From Psychroflexus montanilacus (GTDB taxonomy: Bacteria; Bacteroidota; Bacteroidia; Flavobacteriales; Flavobacteriaceae): DNA of 64,000 nucleotides. Where the stretch lies: NCBI RefSeq assembly GCF_020164535.1, contig NZ_JAIQZC010000001.1:744001-808000 (forward strand), written 5' to 3'. The notes beneath the pieces are model-generated. The model saw only the letters and a program-made list of their open reading frames with translations, had not been told where the DNA came from and did no database searches. Position 1 is the stretch's first letter. Each line of letters opens with the position of its first letter. Shown piece after piece: positions 53,560 through 61,396 of the stretch. Position numbers and translations under genes: made by a program.

Positions 53560-54444
53560 ATGAAATTTATTCTGATTTTATTACTAGTAAGCATTCTCAG
53601 TTGCAAGACAGAACCTAAACTGGAGTCCAAGACTAATGCAGATGCTGAGCCTAGAAACTTATCTGAAGAATTTAAGTCTTACTGGTATGATGGCAAAGCT
53701 GAATTGACCAGTTATGATTTAGAATTTTACCGTTACGGCGAAAAAAGAAAAGGCAAAGCCATGCTCATTTTTGTCACAGAGGATTTTTTAGAAGATGAGC
53801 AGGTAAAGGCTGATTCAAAGTCAGAAAGCACAATTTCTGTGATGAAGCTCAATTCAACCAAAACCTTCAACACTGGTATTTATCCTTACAGCATTATGCA
53901 AAGTGCTTTTTTACCATTAGAAAACAAAGCACCTATTTTAAAACTGACTTCTAGCATACAGGAATGGTGTGGACAATCCTATGCTCAGCTCAACAACAGG
54001 GAAAGTTTTGAAATAAAGACCCATTCCTATTTTGAAGGCGAAGCAGATGCAAGTTTCAACCAGCCATCTACATTAACTGAAAATGAGATTTGGACTCGTT
54101 TAAGGGTAGATCCTAACAGTATTGAAAGCGGCAAACAAAATATTCTACCAGATGCCTCTTACTTACAAATGAATCATAAGGAATTCAAGAGCTATGAAGC
54201 GGTCATTAAACAAACAGAAAAGGATTTCATAGAAACAAGAATAGAGTTTCAGACTCTAGGAAGAGTTATGAACATCTATCAGGACAAAACCTTCCCTTTC
54301 ACTATAGAAAAATGGGAAGAACTTGAAATTAAGGACAAGGATACTCTCGTATCTAGAGCTACAAAATTAACAAGGCTCAAGACAAAATATTGGCAACAAA
54401 ACTCAAACAAATATCTACATTTGCGAGATAGTTTAAGCTTGTAG
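53560..54444 (+). CDS. Predicted lipoprotein of unknown function
   Basis: A 294-residue protein. The N-terminus MKFILILLLVSILSCK has a lipobox (ILSC, Cys at residue 15), so it should be lipid-modified and held in the outer or inner membrane. The mature part is rich in beta and charged residues (FKSYWYDGKAELTSYDLEFYRYGEKRKGKAM, LQEW with a single Cys in WCGQSYAQLNN). Flavobacterial annotations sometimes call it Maf by neighbour error; it shows no Maf motif. It is cotranscribed between maf and mscS. Confidence 0.7.
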   Translation: MKFILILLLVSILSCKTEPKLESKTNADAEPRNLSEEFKSYWYDGKAELTSYDLEFYRYGEKRKGKAMLIFVTEDFLEDEQVKADSKSESTISVMKLNSTKTFNTGIYPYSIMQSAFLPLENKAPILKLTSSIQEWCGQSYAQLNNRESFEIKTHSYFEGEADASFNQPSTLTENEIWTRLRVDPNSIESGKQNILPDASYLQMNHKEFKSYEAVIKQTEKDFIETRIEFQTLGRVMNIYQDKTFPFTIEKWEELEIKDKDTLVSRATKLTRLKTKYWQQNSNKYLHLRDSLSL

Positions 54445-54448
54445 TTTT

Positions 54449-54994
54449 ATGATAGAAAACCTCGTTTTTAAATACGAATACCAATTCATTTGGACAGCAA
54501 TTGTTGTGTTTGGGATGTTATTTTTGAGATTTGGGCTAAAGCAATCTGCGAAGCGCATAGCCAAAAGGGATGAACTCAACTACGCTCGTACAAAATTGAT
54601 ATACAAGTACATCAACGTTCTTGTATCCTTTATTGCCTTTTTCTCTCTCCTTCTCATTTGGGGTTTTGAAGTTCGCGAACTGGCCTTGGTTTTCTCATCT
54701 GTTTTTGCTGTTATGGGAATTGCTTTGTTTGCCATTTGGTCTGTTTTGAGCAACGTCACTTCCGGGGTCATTATGTTTTTTTCGTTTCCTTACAAGATTG
54801 GAGATAAAATCCAGATACACGATAAAGATTTTCCTATTGAAGCCATCATTGAAGACATTAAGGCTTTTCAACTTCACTTGAGAACAGATGAGGATGAATT
54901 AATCACATACCCCAATAACCTTATTCTACAAAAATCTGTGACTTTGCTTAAGAAAGATGCTATGCTGGAACGCAATGAAAACTTAGATCGTTAA
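54449..54994 (+). CDS. Small mechanosensitive channel-like protein (MscS family)
   Basis: A 181-residue protein with three hydrophobic segments (about residues 10-28, 50-70 and 75-100), where the third is the Gly/Ala-rich pore helix followed by the MscS beta domain (SNVTSGVIMFFSFPYKIGDKIQIHDKDFPIEAIIEDIKAFQLHL) with TYPNNLILQKSV. It lacks the long C-terminal cage of full MscS, so it is a truncated type seen in several bacteria. It starts 4 nt after the lipoprotein gene. Confidence 0.85.
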   Translation: MIENLVFKYEYQFIWTAIVVFGMLFLRFGLKQSAKRIAKRDELNYARTKLIYKYINVLVSFIAFFSLLLIWGFEVRELALVFSSVFAVMGIALFAIWSVLSNVTSGVIMFFSFPYKIGDKIQIHDKDFPIEAIIEDIKAFQLHLRTDEDELITYPNNLILQKSVTLLKKDAMLERNENLDR

Positions 54995-55033
54995 AAAGCC
55001 TCGAAATAATTGAGTATTATTGACTGAGGCTAG

Positions 55034-55041
55034 TATATTTG
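55034..55041 (+). promoter_or_regulatory. -7 box (TATATTTG) of the PIG-L/symporter operon
   Basis: TATATTTG, an exact match, with TTG at 55010-55012 as a possible -33 (21 nt spacing). It lies 18 nt before the ATG at 55060. The in-frame TTG at 55039 is part of the box. Confidence 0.55.
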
Positions 55042-55059
55042 ATTAAAATTTTATTGAAA

Positions 55060-57540
55060 ATGACAAGATGTATAGGCTGTATTTTATTTTTCCTGATAAC
55101 AAGTATTGGCTTAGCCCAGGATCCTAATAAACCCTCTTCTTCTGAGATCTTTCAAGACATAAAGGCACTTAACTTTTTAGGAAATGTCCTTTACATCGCT
55201 GCCCATCCAGACGATGAAAACACAAGTTTAATCACTTATTTTTCTAAAGAAGTAAATGCTCAGACCACATACCTATCGCTTACTCGAGGAGATGGAGGCC
55301 AAAACCTAATCGGCTCGGAGCTTAGCGAAAAACTAGGAATGATTCGCTCACAAGAATTACTCAACGCCAGGAAAATAGACGGAGGAAACCAGTTTTTTTC
55401 CAGAGCCATCGATTTTGGATTTTCTAAAACTCCAGAAGAAACTTTAAAAATCTGGGATAAAGAAAAAATCTTATCAGATGTTGTTTGGGCTATCCGCAAA
55501 CATAGACCAGATGTCATTATCAATCGCTTTGACCATAGAACTGCCGGAAGTACTCACGGGCATCACACCTCATCGGCAATCTTGAGCGTAGAAGCTTTTG
55601 AAATGGCTGGAGATGAAGATAAATTCAGTTCTCAGTTGGATCTGGTCAAACCTTGGCAACCTAAACGTGCTTTTTTCAATACCTCCTGGTGGTTTTATGG
55701 AAGTGAAGAAGCTTTTGAAAACGCAGATAAATCTAATTTTATCGAATTGGAAATTAATAAGTTTTATCCTTTGGAAGGTTTATCCAATAATGAAATTTCC
55801 GCCCTAAGTAGAAGTCAGCACAAATCTCAAGGCTTTGGAAATACAGGATCCAGAGGTGACAAAATAGAATATATTGAACTGATAAAAGGTGATAAACTTC
55901 AAGGCAATGACCCTTTTGCCGGGGTAGACACCTCCTGGAATAGAATTCCTGAAGGGAAAGCGATTGGTAAAATTTTGAACAAGGTGGAAAAAAACTTTGA
56001 TTTCAAAAAACCCTGGAAATCTGTTCCAAAATTATTAAAGGCCAAATCATTGATAGACGAAATTGATGATGAGTTTTGGCGAACTCAAAAAAGTGAACAA
56101 ATCAAATCCATCATTATTGCTTCTTTAGGGCTTTTTGCAGAAGTAAAAAGTAAGTCTCCTTATGCAAGTCCAGGCGATCAAGTCCAGATAGAGTTTGAAG
56201 TCATCAACAGAAGCCCTGAACAAATACAGTTAAAGTCGATTTCTCAGTCTGGAAAATCTTTTGACCTAAAGCCGACTTTACTTGAAGACAATATGGACTT
56301 CACATTATCTAGCCCACTTGTGGTAAGTTCCGAAGAAAGTTTTACTACACCTTACTGGCTGCAAGAGCAACCAGAATTAGGAATATATAAAGTGGATGAC
56401 AGGAGACTTATAGGCCAGCCACAGTCCCCAAATCCTGTAGAGTTTACGTTTGAATTTGATATTGACGGAACACCTTTTGAAATTACAAAACCACTGATTT
56501 ATAAATACAACGATCCTGTGAAGGGAGAAGTTTATCAAAACTTCGAAATTCTACCCGAAGCTTCTATAAGTTTGAAAGAGTCGGTTTACGTTTTCAAAAA
56601 TTCAAATAAAAAACAGGTTGAGGTTGATGTCAAGGCTTTCAAAAACGACTTAACCGGCCAACTGGAATTGAACATCCCGAAAGGATGGGAAATTACACCA
56701 AAATATCAGGATGTCCAGCTTAAAAATAGAGGAGAAACGAAAAGCTTTACGTTTGAAGTCATACCAACAACCGAGGGTGAAGTAACTTTGTCTCCGATTT
56801 TAAAAATCGGTAATAAAACCCTTAGCAAAAAAGTTTCCACCATCGATTATGACCATATAGGAACCCATAAACTTGTCCAGGAATCTACTGCAAAACTGGT
56901 TAACTTAGAGATCGAAATTAGTGACAAAAAGATAGCATACGTAGAAGGTGCAGGTTCAAGTGTTCCCAGTAACCTAAGGGATTTGGGCTTTGAAGTTGAT
57001 GAATTTTCTCCAGATGATATCTCAACAGAAATACTGAGCGGTTATGACGTGGTGATCATGGGCATACGGGCTTACAATATTCATGAGGTTTTAGCCTACA
57101 AGCAAGATGTTTTGTTTCAGTTTGTTGAAAACGGCGGAACTATGATTGTGCAGTACAACACCAATCGTGGATTAAAAACTGAAAGAATAGCACCTTTTGA
57201 AATGAAAATGTCGAGAGATCGAGTGACTGAAGAAGATGCAAAGGTGAGATTTATCACTCCAAAACACAAAGTACTGTATCATCCTAATAAAATTGTTGAA
57301 GAAGATTTTGAAGGCTGGGTACAGGAACGTGGACTTTACTTTCCAGAAAAGTGGTCTCGGGAATTGTCTCCGGTTTTATCTATGAATGATAAAAATGAAA
57401 CCCCAAAAGAAGGCAGCATCTTGATTGGCGAATATGGGAAAGGACATTACATCTACACGGGCTTGAGTTTTTTCCGCGAGTTGCCGGCTGGAGTTTCTGG
57501 AGCATACAAACTGTTTTCTAACTTAATTTCCATAGAATAG
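55060..57540 (+). CDS. Secreted PIG-L/LmbE-type deacetylase, large form
   Basis: An 826-residue protein with a signal peptide (residues 1-19). The catalytic PIG-L domain starts near residue 30, with zinc-binding AAHPDDE near residue 47 and the later HHTSS at about 168. The remaining 550 residues contain beta-rich Ig-like parts and a C-terminal domain (from about residue 620) that resembles a class I amidotransferase fold (GYDVVIMGIRAYNIHEVL). It presumably deacetylates N-acetylated sugars outside the cell. The ATG at 55060 is preferred to a TTG in the -7 box. It is followed by a 37-residue frame and a symporter. Confidence 0.88.
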   Translation: MTRCIGCILFFLITSIGLAQDPNKPSSSEIFQDIKALNFLGNVLYIAAHPDDENTSLITYFSKEVNAQTTYLSLTRGDGGQNLIGSELSEKLGMIRSQELLNARKIDGGNQFFSRAIDFGFSKTPEETLKIWDKEKILSDVVWAIRKHRPDVIINRFDHRTAGSTHGHHTSSAILSVEAFEMAGDEDKFSSQLDLVKPWQPKRAFFNTSWWFYGSEEAFENADKSNFIELEINKFYPLEGLSNNEISALSRSQHKSQGFGNTGSRGDKIEYIELIKGDKLQGNDPFAGVDTSWNRIPEGKAIGKILNKVEKNFDFKKPWKSVPKLLKAKSLIDEIDDEFWRTQKSEQIKSIIIASLGLFAEVKSKSPYASPGDQVQIEFEVINRSPEQIQLKSISQSGKSFDLKPTLLEDNMDFTLSSPLVVSSEESFTTPYWLQEQPELGIYKVDDRRLIGQPQSPNPVEFTFEFDIDGTPFEITKPLIYKYNDPVKGEVYQNFEILPEASISLKESVYVFKNSNKKQVEVDVKAFKNDLTGQLELNIPKGWEITPKYQDVQLKNRGETKSFTFEVIPTTEGEVTLSPILKIGNKTLSKKVSTIDYDHIGTHKLVQESTAKLVNLEIEISDKKIAYVEGAGSSVPSNLRDLGFEVDEFSPDDISTEILSGYDVVIMGIRAYNIHEVLAYKQDVLFQFVENGGTMIVQYNTNRGLKTERIAPFEMKMSRDRVTEEDAKVRFITPKHKVLYHPNKIVEEDFEGWVQERGLYFPEKWSRELSPVLSMNDKNETPKEGSILIGEYGKGHYIYTGLSFFRELPAGVSGAYKLFSNLISIE

Positions 57541-57541
57541 A

Positions 57542-57655
57542 ATGTCCGAAAAGCCTCAGAAATACACATGGAAACCTGCATACACCTGGATACTCATCTG
57601 TAATTCAGTTTACATTTTGGGCTTTTATATATTCATGAATTGGTTTCAAAACTAA
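57542..57655 (+). CDS. 37-residue single-helix membrane peptide
   Basis: ATG at 57542 to TAA at 57655, 37 residues. The first third is basic (MSEKPQKYTWKPAYTW), the rest a single hydrophobic helix (ILICNSVYILGFYIFMNWF) ending QN. It begins 1 nt after the PIG-L stop and ends 9 nt before the symporter ATG, filling the gap exactly; tight spacing and the Trp/Tyr anchor pattern favour a real gene. It may be a small subunit or regulator of the symporter. No family recognised. Confidence 0.7.
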   Translation: MSEKPQKYTWKPAYTWILICNSVYILGFYIFMNWFQN

Positions 57656-57664
57656 AATAAATTC

Positions 57665-59362
57665 ATGGAAACCATCGATTTTATCATTCTGTTTGCAACA
57701 TTAGCTTTTATAGTGATTTACGGGAGTTTAAAGTCGAGAAAGAATGCGAATGTCGATGATTTTATAAAAGGTGGAAATCAATCCAGATGGTGGACGGTAG
57801 GTTTATCGGTTATGGCCACACAGGCAAGTGCCATTACATTTTTATCTACTCCAGGACAGGCTTTTCATGATGGAATGGGATTTGTCCAGTTCTATTTTGG
57901 TTTACCAATAGCCATCATCATTATCTGCCTGGTCTTTCTCCCCATCTATCACCGACTTAAGGTTTATACGGCTTACGAATACTTGGAGTCTCGATTTGAT
58001 CTTAAAACAAGAAGCTTGACGGCTGGTTTATTTTTAATTCAAAGAAGTCTAGCCGCAGGAATTACCATTTATGCGCCTTCTATAATTCTCTCGGCGGTTT
58101 TGGGCTGGAATTTGTTTTACCTCAACATCATGATCGGGATTTTAGTAATTATTTACACGGTTACTGGAGGAACTCAAGCTGTAAACGTGACTCAAAAACA
58201 ACAAATGGGAGTCATCTTTTTGGGATTGATCACAGCATTTGTTTTGATTTTCTCCTACTTGCCAGACGATATTACATTCAATAAAGCGATGAAAATTGCT
58301 GGAGCCAATAACAAACTAGATGTTTTAGATTTTTCGTTCAGTTTTGATAACCGGTACACCTTCTGGAGTGGAATCATAGGTGGTAGCTTTTTGGCTTTAT
58401 CCTACTTCGGGACAGACCAAAGTCAAGTTCAGCGCTATCTGTCTGGTAAAAGCTTGAGAGAAAGCCAGATGGGCTTAATTTTTAATGCTATCCTTAAAGT
58501 ACCGCTTCAATTTTTCATTTTGCTCATTGGGGTAATGGTGTTTGTGTTTTATCAGTTCAACTACTCGCCTATTAACTTCAATCCTGCAGCAAAAGAAGCA
58601 GTCATGGAATCTGAGTTTAATTCTGAATTTGAAAGTTTGGAAACTCAACTCAAATCTATTCAGGATAAAAAGAATACGTTAGCCAATCAATTTGCTGGAG
58701 AAGTATCCTCCTCTGAAAGCGAACATCTTAAAACTAAATTAAGTCAACTTAATTCTGAAGAATTTGAGCTTAGAGATGAAGCAAAGACTATCATTTCTAA
58801 GGTGGATGACAAAATTGAAACCAACGATAAAGATTATGTATTTATCCATTTCATTATCAATAACCTACCTAGAGGGTTGGTTGGCCTACTACTTGCTGTT
58901 ATTCTATCTGCAGCCATGTCTTCTACCGCTTCGGAGCTCAATGCACTAGCCTCTACCACCACTATAGACTTGTATAAAAGAAATAAAAAAACTAGTCAGA
59001 ATGAGAAACATTACGTTAATTCCACCAAGTTATTCACTCTAGGCTGGGGAATATTTGCTATAATTTTCGCCTGCACTGCCAGCTTATTTGATAATTTGAT
59101 TCAGCTGGTCAACATCATAGGCTCCATTTTTTATGGTAATGTTTTAGGCATATTCTTACTCGCCTTTTTTATCAAGTTTGTAACGAGTCGTGCAGTTTTT
59201 ATAGCAGCGATCATCACACAAATCATTGTCTTAATTGGATACTTTCAAGACTGGATGCCTTATTTATGGCTAAATTTATTTGGATGTGGCCTGGTAGTTT
59301 CAATTGCGATTCTGATACAGATGTTCACAAAAAAACCGACTCCAAATGTAGAGTCGGTTTGA
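57665..59362 (+). CDS. Sodium:solute symporter (SSS family) with long inserted loop
   Basis: A 565-residue membrane transporter of the SSS family with the expected 12-13 helices; GLSVMATQASAITFLSTPGQAFHDGMGFVQFYFG marks the start of the LeuT-like core and QVQRYLSGKSLRESQMG the middle. Between helices, at about residues 308-392, lies a long hydrophilic segment with heptad-like Leu/Gln/Lys spacing, which is not in classical members. The solute is unknown; co-occurrence with a deacetylase suggests a sugar. Its last codons overlap a terminator of the convergent DUF2911 gene. Confidence 0.9.
   Translation: METIDFIILFATLAFIVIYGSLKSRKNANVDDFIKGGNQSRWWTVGLSVMATQASAITFLSTPGQAFHDGMGFVQFYFGLPIAIIIICLVFLPIYHRLKVYTAYEYLESRFDLKTRSLTAGLFLIQRSLAAGITIYAPSIILSAVLGWNLFYLNIMIGILVIIYTVTGGTQAVNVTQKQQMGVIFLGLITAFVLIFSYLPDDITFNKAMKIAGANNKLDVLDFSFSFDNRYTFWSGIIGGSFLALSYFGTDQSQVQRYLSGKSLRESQMGLIFNAILKVPLQFFILLIGVMVFVFYQFNYSPINFNPAAKEAVMESEFNSEFESLETQLKSIQDKKNTLANQFAGEVSSSESEHLKTKLSQLNSEEFELRDEAKTIISKVDDKIETNDKDYVFIHFIINNLPRGLVGLLLAVILSAAMSSTASELNALASTTTIDLYKRNKKTSQNEKHYVNSTKLFTLGWGIFAIIFACTASLFDNLIQLVNIIGSIFYGNVLGIFLLAFFIKFVTSRAVFIAAIITQIIVLIGYFQDWMPYLWLNLFGCGLVVSIAILIQMFTKKPTPNVESV
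59333..59360 (-). terminator. Terminator of the DUF2911 gene, lying in the symporter's 3' end
   Basis: AAACCGACTC and GAGTCGGTTT form a 10-base stem with an 8-base loop; on the minus strand it runs on into TTTTT. The stem sits within the symporter's last codons, and ends 2 bases before the end of its stop codon. Confidence 0.8.
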
Positions 59363-59387
59363 TATCAATCTTAAAAGCAAAGCTGAT

Positions 59388-60230
59388 TTATTTAGCACCC
59401 CATTCTTTTAAAGAATCCTCATTCATTTTTACGTAGTCTGCATTACCTGCTTTTTTTGCCCCAGCTAAGGAAGCTTTTGCAGTTTCTATGGCTTTGGTCT
59501 TTTTACCATTGGCTGCATAGATTAAGGATTGCTGTCTTTGCATCCAAAATGGTTTAACCTCAGACATTTCCATGCCTTTTTCCATCCACTTTTCAGCTTT
59601 ATCGAGATCTTTTCCTGCACTAAAATAATAAACTGCAGAATTAAAATAATCTGCAGCAGATGGGCCAGACATGATTCTACTGATGTTTTCTTCCACTATC
59701 TCATCGGTTGGAAATATGATAGGCACTTCCACCATTGTTTTTTCCCAGGACATTACCAGATGCGCTTTATCTAAAGTAATGGCATCAAAATCTATAGTAA
59801 AAGTCTCCACTAAATGTTTTAAAGATTTTACAGGAACATTTATCATTGCAGCAACAGCATCTTCATTCCATGTTTTAGGCAAGCCCCAGTTATCGACCTC
59901 TTCATAAAAAAACACATCCCAACTATCTTTTTTTGGAATGCTATAAATAGAGTAACTACCAGCTTCTAGAGCCTGTCCATCCACTTCAACATCATCTGTA
60001 AAAGTGATGACTGTATTTTCATTGGCTCCGGTTCTCCATCGCTTATCAAAAGGAACAAGGTTCCCAAAAACTACTCTCCCATTTGCAGAAGGCCTGGAGT
60101 AGGCAATACTGACTTCTGATAAGCCTACATTTTGTGTAATTGTTGCATTCGGACTGGGCTGCGGGGTCTCAACTTGTGCATAAGTAAAAACTGACAGTGC
60201 AAGCGCGAGGGCTGTAAAAATTGTTTTCAT
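59388..60230 (-). CDS. Secreted DUF2911 family protein with TPR-like tail
   Basis: A 280-residue protein with a signal peptide (residues 1-18). The DUF2911 domain covers about residues 20-170 (PSPNATITQNVGLSEVSIAYSRPSANGRVVFGNLVPFDKRWRTGANENTVITF, LEAGSYSIYSIP), a beta-sandwich of unknown function. The C-terminal 90 residues are helical and resemble a tetratricopeptide pair (AADYFNSAVYYFSAGKDLDKAEKWMEKGMEM). It stands alone, convergent with the symporter and divergent from kdsA. Confidence 0.87.
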   Translation of the reverse strand: MKTIFTALALALSVFTYAQVETPQPSPNATITQNVGLSEVSIAYSRPSANGRVVFGNLVPFDKRWRTGANENTVITFTDDVEVDGQALEAGSYSIYSIPKKDSWDVFFYEEVDNWGLPKTWNEDAVAAMINVPVKSLKHLVETFTIDFDAITLDKAHLVMSWEKTMVEVPIIFPTDEIVEENISRIMSGPSAADYFNSAVYYFSAGKDLDKAEKWMEKGMEMSEVKPFWMQRQQSLIYAANGKKTKAIETAKASLAGAKKAGNADYVKMNEDSLKEWGAK

Positions 60231-60341
60231 ATGAATCTAATTTAAAGTTATTTTAATTTCAATTCTGAAAGATAAGGAAATTAGCATTTCAAAATGATAA
60301 CATCTAGAAATTTACCTATTTATAAACCTTTCTGAAATCCT

Positions 60342-60349
60342 TATCTTTG
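60342..60349 (+). promoter_or_regulatory. kdsA: -7 box (TATCTTTG) of kdsA
   Basis: TATCTTTG matches TAnnTTTG and ends 13 nt before the ATG at 60363. The upstream -33 site is not obvious (TTTA near the right distance). Confidence 0.5.
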
Positions 60350-60362
60350 AAAAAAAATTATA

Positions 60363-61181
60363 ATGGATCTTACTGTTATTCCAAAACTAAAACACACCGA
60401 CTCCTCCAACTTTTTCCTATTGGCTGGACCTTGTGCCATTGAAGGTGAAGACATGGCCTTAAAAATAGCTGAGCGCATTTTAAAAATTACCGATAAACTC
60501 GATATTCCTTTTATATTCAAAGGTTCTTTCAAAAAAGCCAACCGAAGTAGAATCGATAGTTTCACCGGAATTGGAGATGAAAAGGCCCTTAAGATACTGA
60601 AAAAAGTAAGTGATACTTTTGATGTTCCTACAGTGACCGATATTCATCAGGAAAGTGATGCCGCTATGGCTGCAGAATATGTGGATGTACTCCAAATTCC
60701 TGCCTTTTTGGTGAGACAAACCGATCTTTTGGTTGCTGCAGCAGAAACTCGAAAAGTTGTAAATCTTAAAAAAGGACAATTTATGAGTCCGGAAAGCATG
60801 CAACACGCTGTCCAAAAAATAAAGGATGCAGGCAATGATAAAGTGATTATCACAGATCGTGGAACTATGTTTGGCTATCAGGATTTGATTGTAGACTTCA
60901 GAGGAATTCCGACTATGAGGCGCTATGCCTCAACAGTTTTGGATGTGACCCATTCTTTGCAACAACCTAACCAGTCTTCTGGTGTTACTGGAGGAAGGCC
61001 AGAAATGATTGAAACTATTGCCAGGGCAGGAATTGTAAATAACGTAGATGGATTGTTTATTGAAACCCACTTCAATCCTGGCGAAGCCAAAAGTGATGGT
61101 GCCAATATGCTGGATCTTGAATTGCTTGAAGGGCTTTTAACTAGATTGGTACATATTCGAAAAACAGTCCATCAGTTTTAA
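60363..61181 (+). CDS. kdsA: 3-deoxy-8-phosphooctulonate synthase
   Basis: KdsA condenses arabinose-5-phosphate with PEP to Kdo-8-phosphate, the first committed Kdo step in lipopolysaccharide synthesis. The 272-residue TIM barrel has LLAGPCAIEGEDMALKIAE near the start, FKGSFKKANRSRIDSFTGIG, VTDIHQESDAA, QIPAFLVRQTDLLVAAA and ETHFNPGEAKSDGANML. The stop shares TTAA (61178-61181) with xseB on the other strand. A likely partner phosphatase gene (kdsC-like) is at 51560. Confidence 0.97.
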   Translation: MDLTVIPKLKHTDSSNFFLLAGPCAIEGEDMALKIAERILKITDKLDIPFIFKGSFKKANRSRIDSFTGIGDEKALKILKKVSDTFDVPTVTDIHQESDAAMAAEYVDVLQIPAFLVRQTDLLVAAAETRKVVNLKKGQFMSPESMQHAVQKIKDAGNDKVIITDRGTMFGYQDLIVDFRGIPTMRRYASTVLDVTHSLQQPNQSSGVTGGRPEMIETIARAGIVNNVDGLFIETHFNPGEAKSDGANMLDLELLEGLLTRLVHIRKTVHQF

Positions 61182-61396
61182 GCGTCTTTATCTTCATTAA
61201 TGTCTATCATATCATCCAAAGCTGAGTTGACCTCAATTTCAGTTTTGGTCAATATGGTTTTGCAAAATTTGATTAATTCTGAAGCTCGTTTTACTTTTTT
61301 GGTCAATTCATCTACAGAAACTGAATCGTTTTCAATATCGGAGACGATAGACTGAAGTTCCTGGAGTGCGCTTTCGTAACTTTCAGTTGTTTTCAT
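61178..61396 (-). CDS. xseB: Exodeoxyribonuclease VII small subunit
   Basis: A 72-residue helical hairpin protein of the XseB family, with SYESALQELQSIVSDIENDSVSVDELTKKVKRASELIKFCKTIL typical of the large-subunit-binding helices. Several XseB units wrap the large subunit to form the processive single-strand nuclease. Its ATG overlaps the end of xseA by 14 bases, so the two subunits are coupled in translation. The acidic C-terminus ends EDKDA. Confidence 0.92.
   Translation of the reverse strand: MKTTESYESALQELQSIVSDIENDSVSVDELTKKVKRASELIKFCKTILTKTEIEVNSALDDMIDINEDKDA

Noticed and set aside
53560-54444. Calling the lipoprotein gene a second Maf protein
   Set aside because: It has a lipobox and no Maf signature; the name would come only from its neighbour.
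55000-55032. AGCCTC/GAGGCT hairpin after mscS as a terminator
   Set aside because: The stem is only six or seven bases, the loop is long, and no T tract follows; the promoter of the next gene overlaps it.
60480-60815. 111-codon frame opposite kdsA
   Set aside because: Antisense to a highly conserved TIM barrel; product is Ser-, Cys- and Phe-rich and unlike a real protein.
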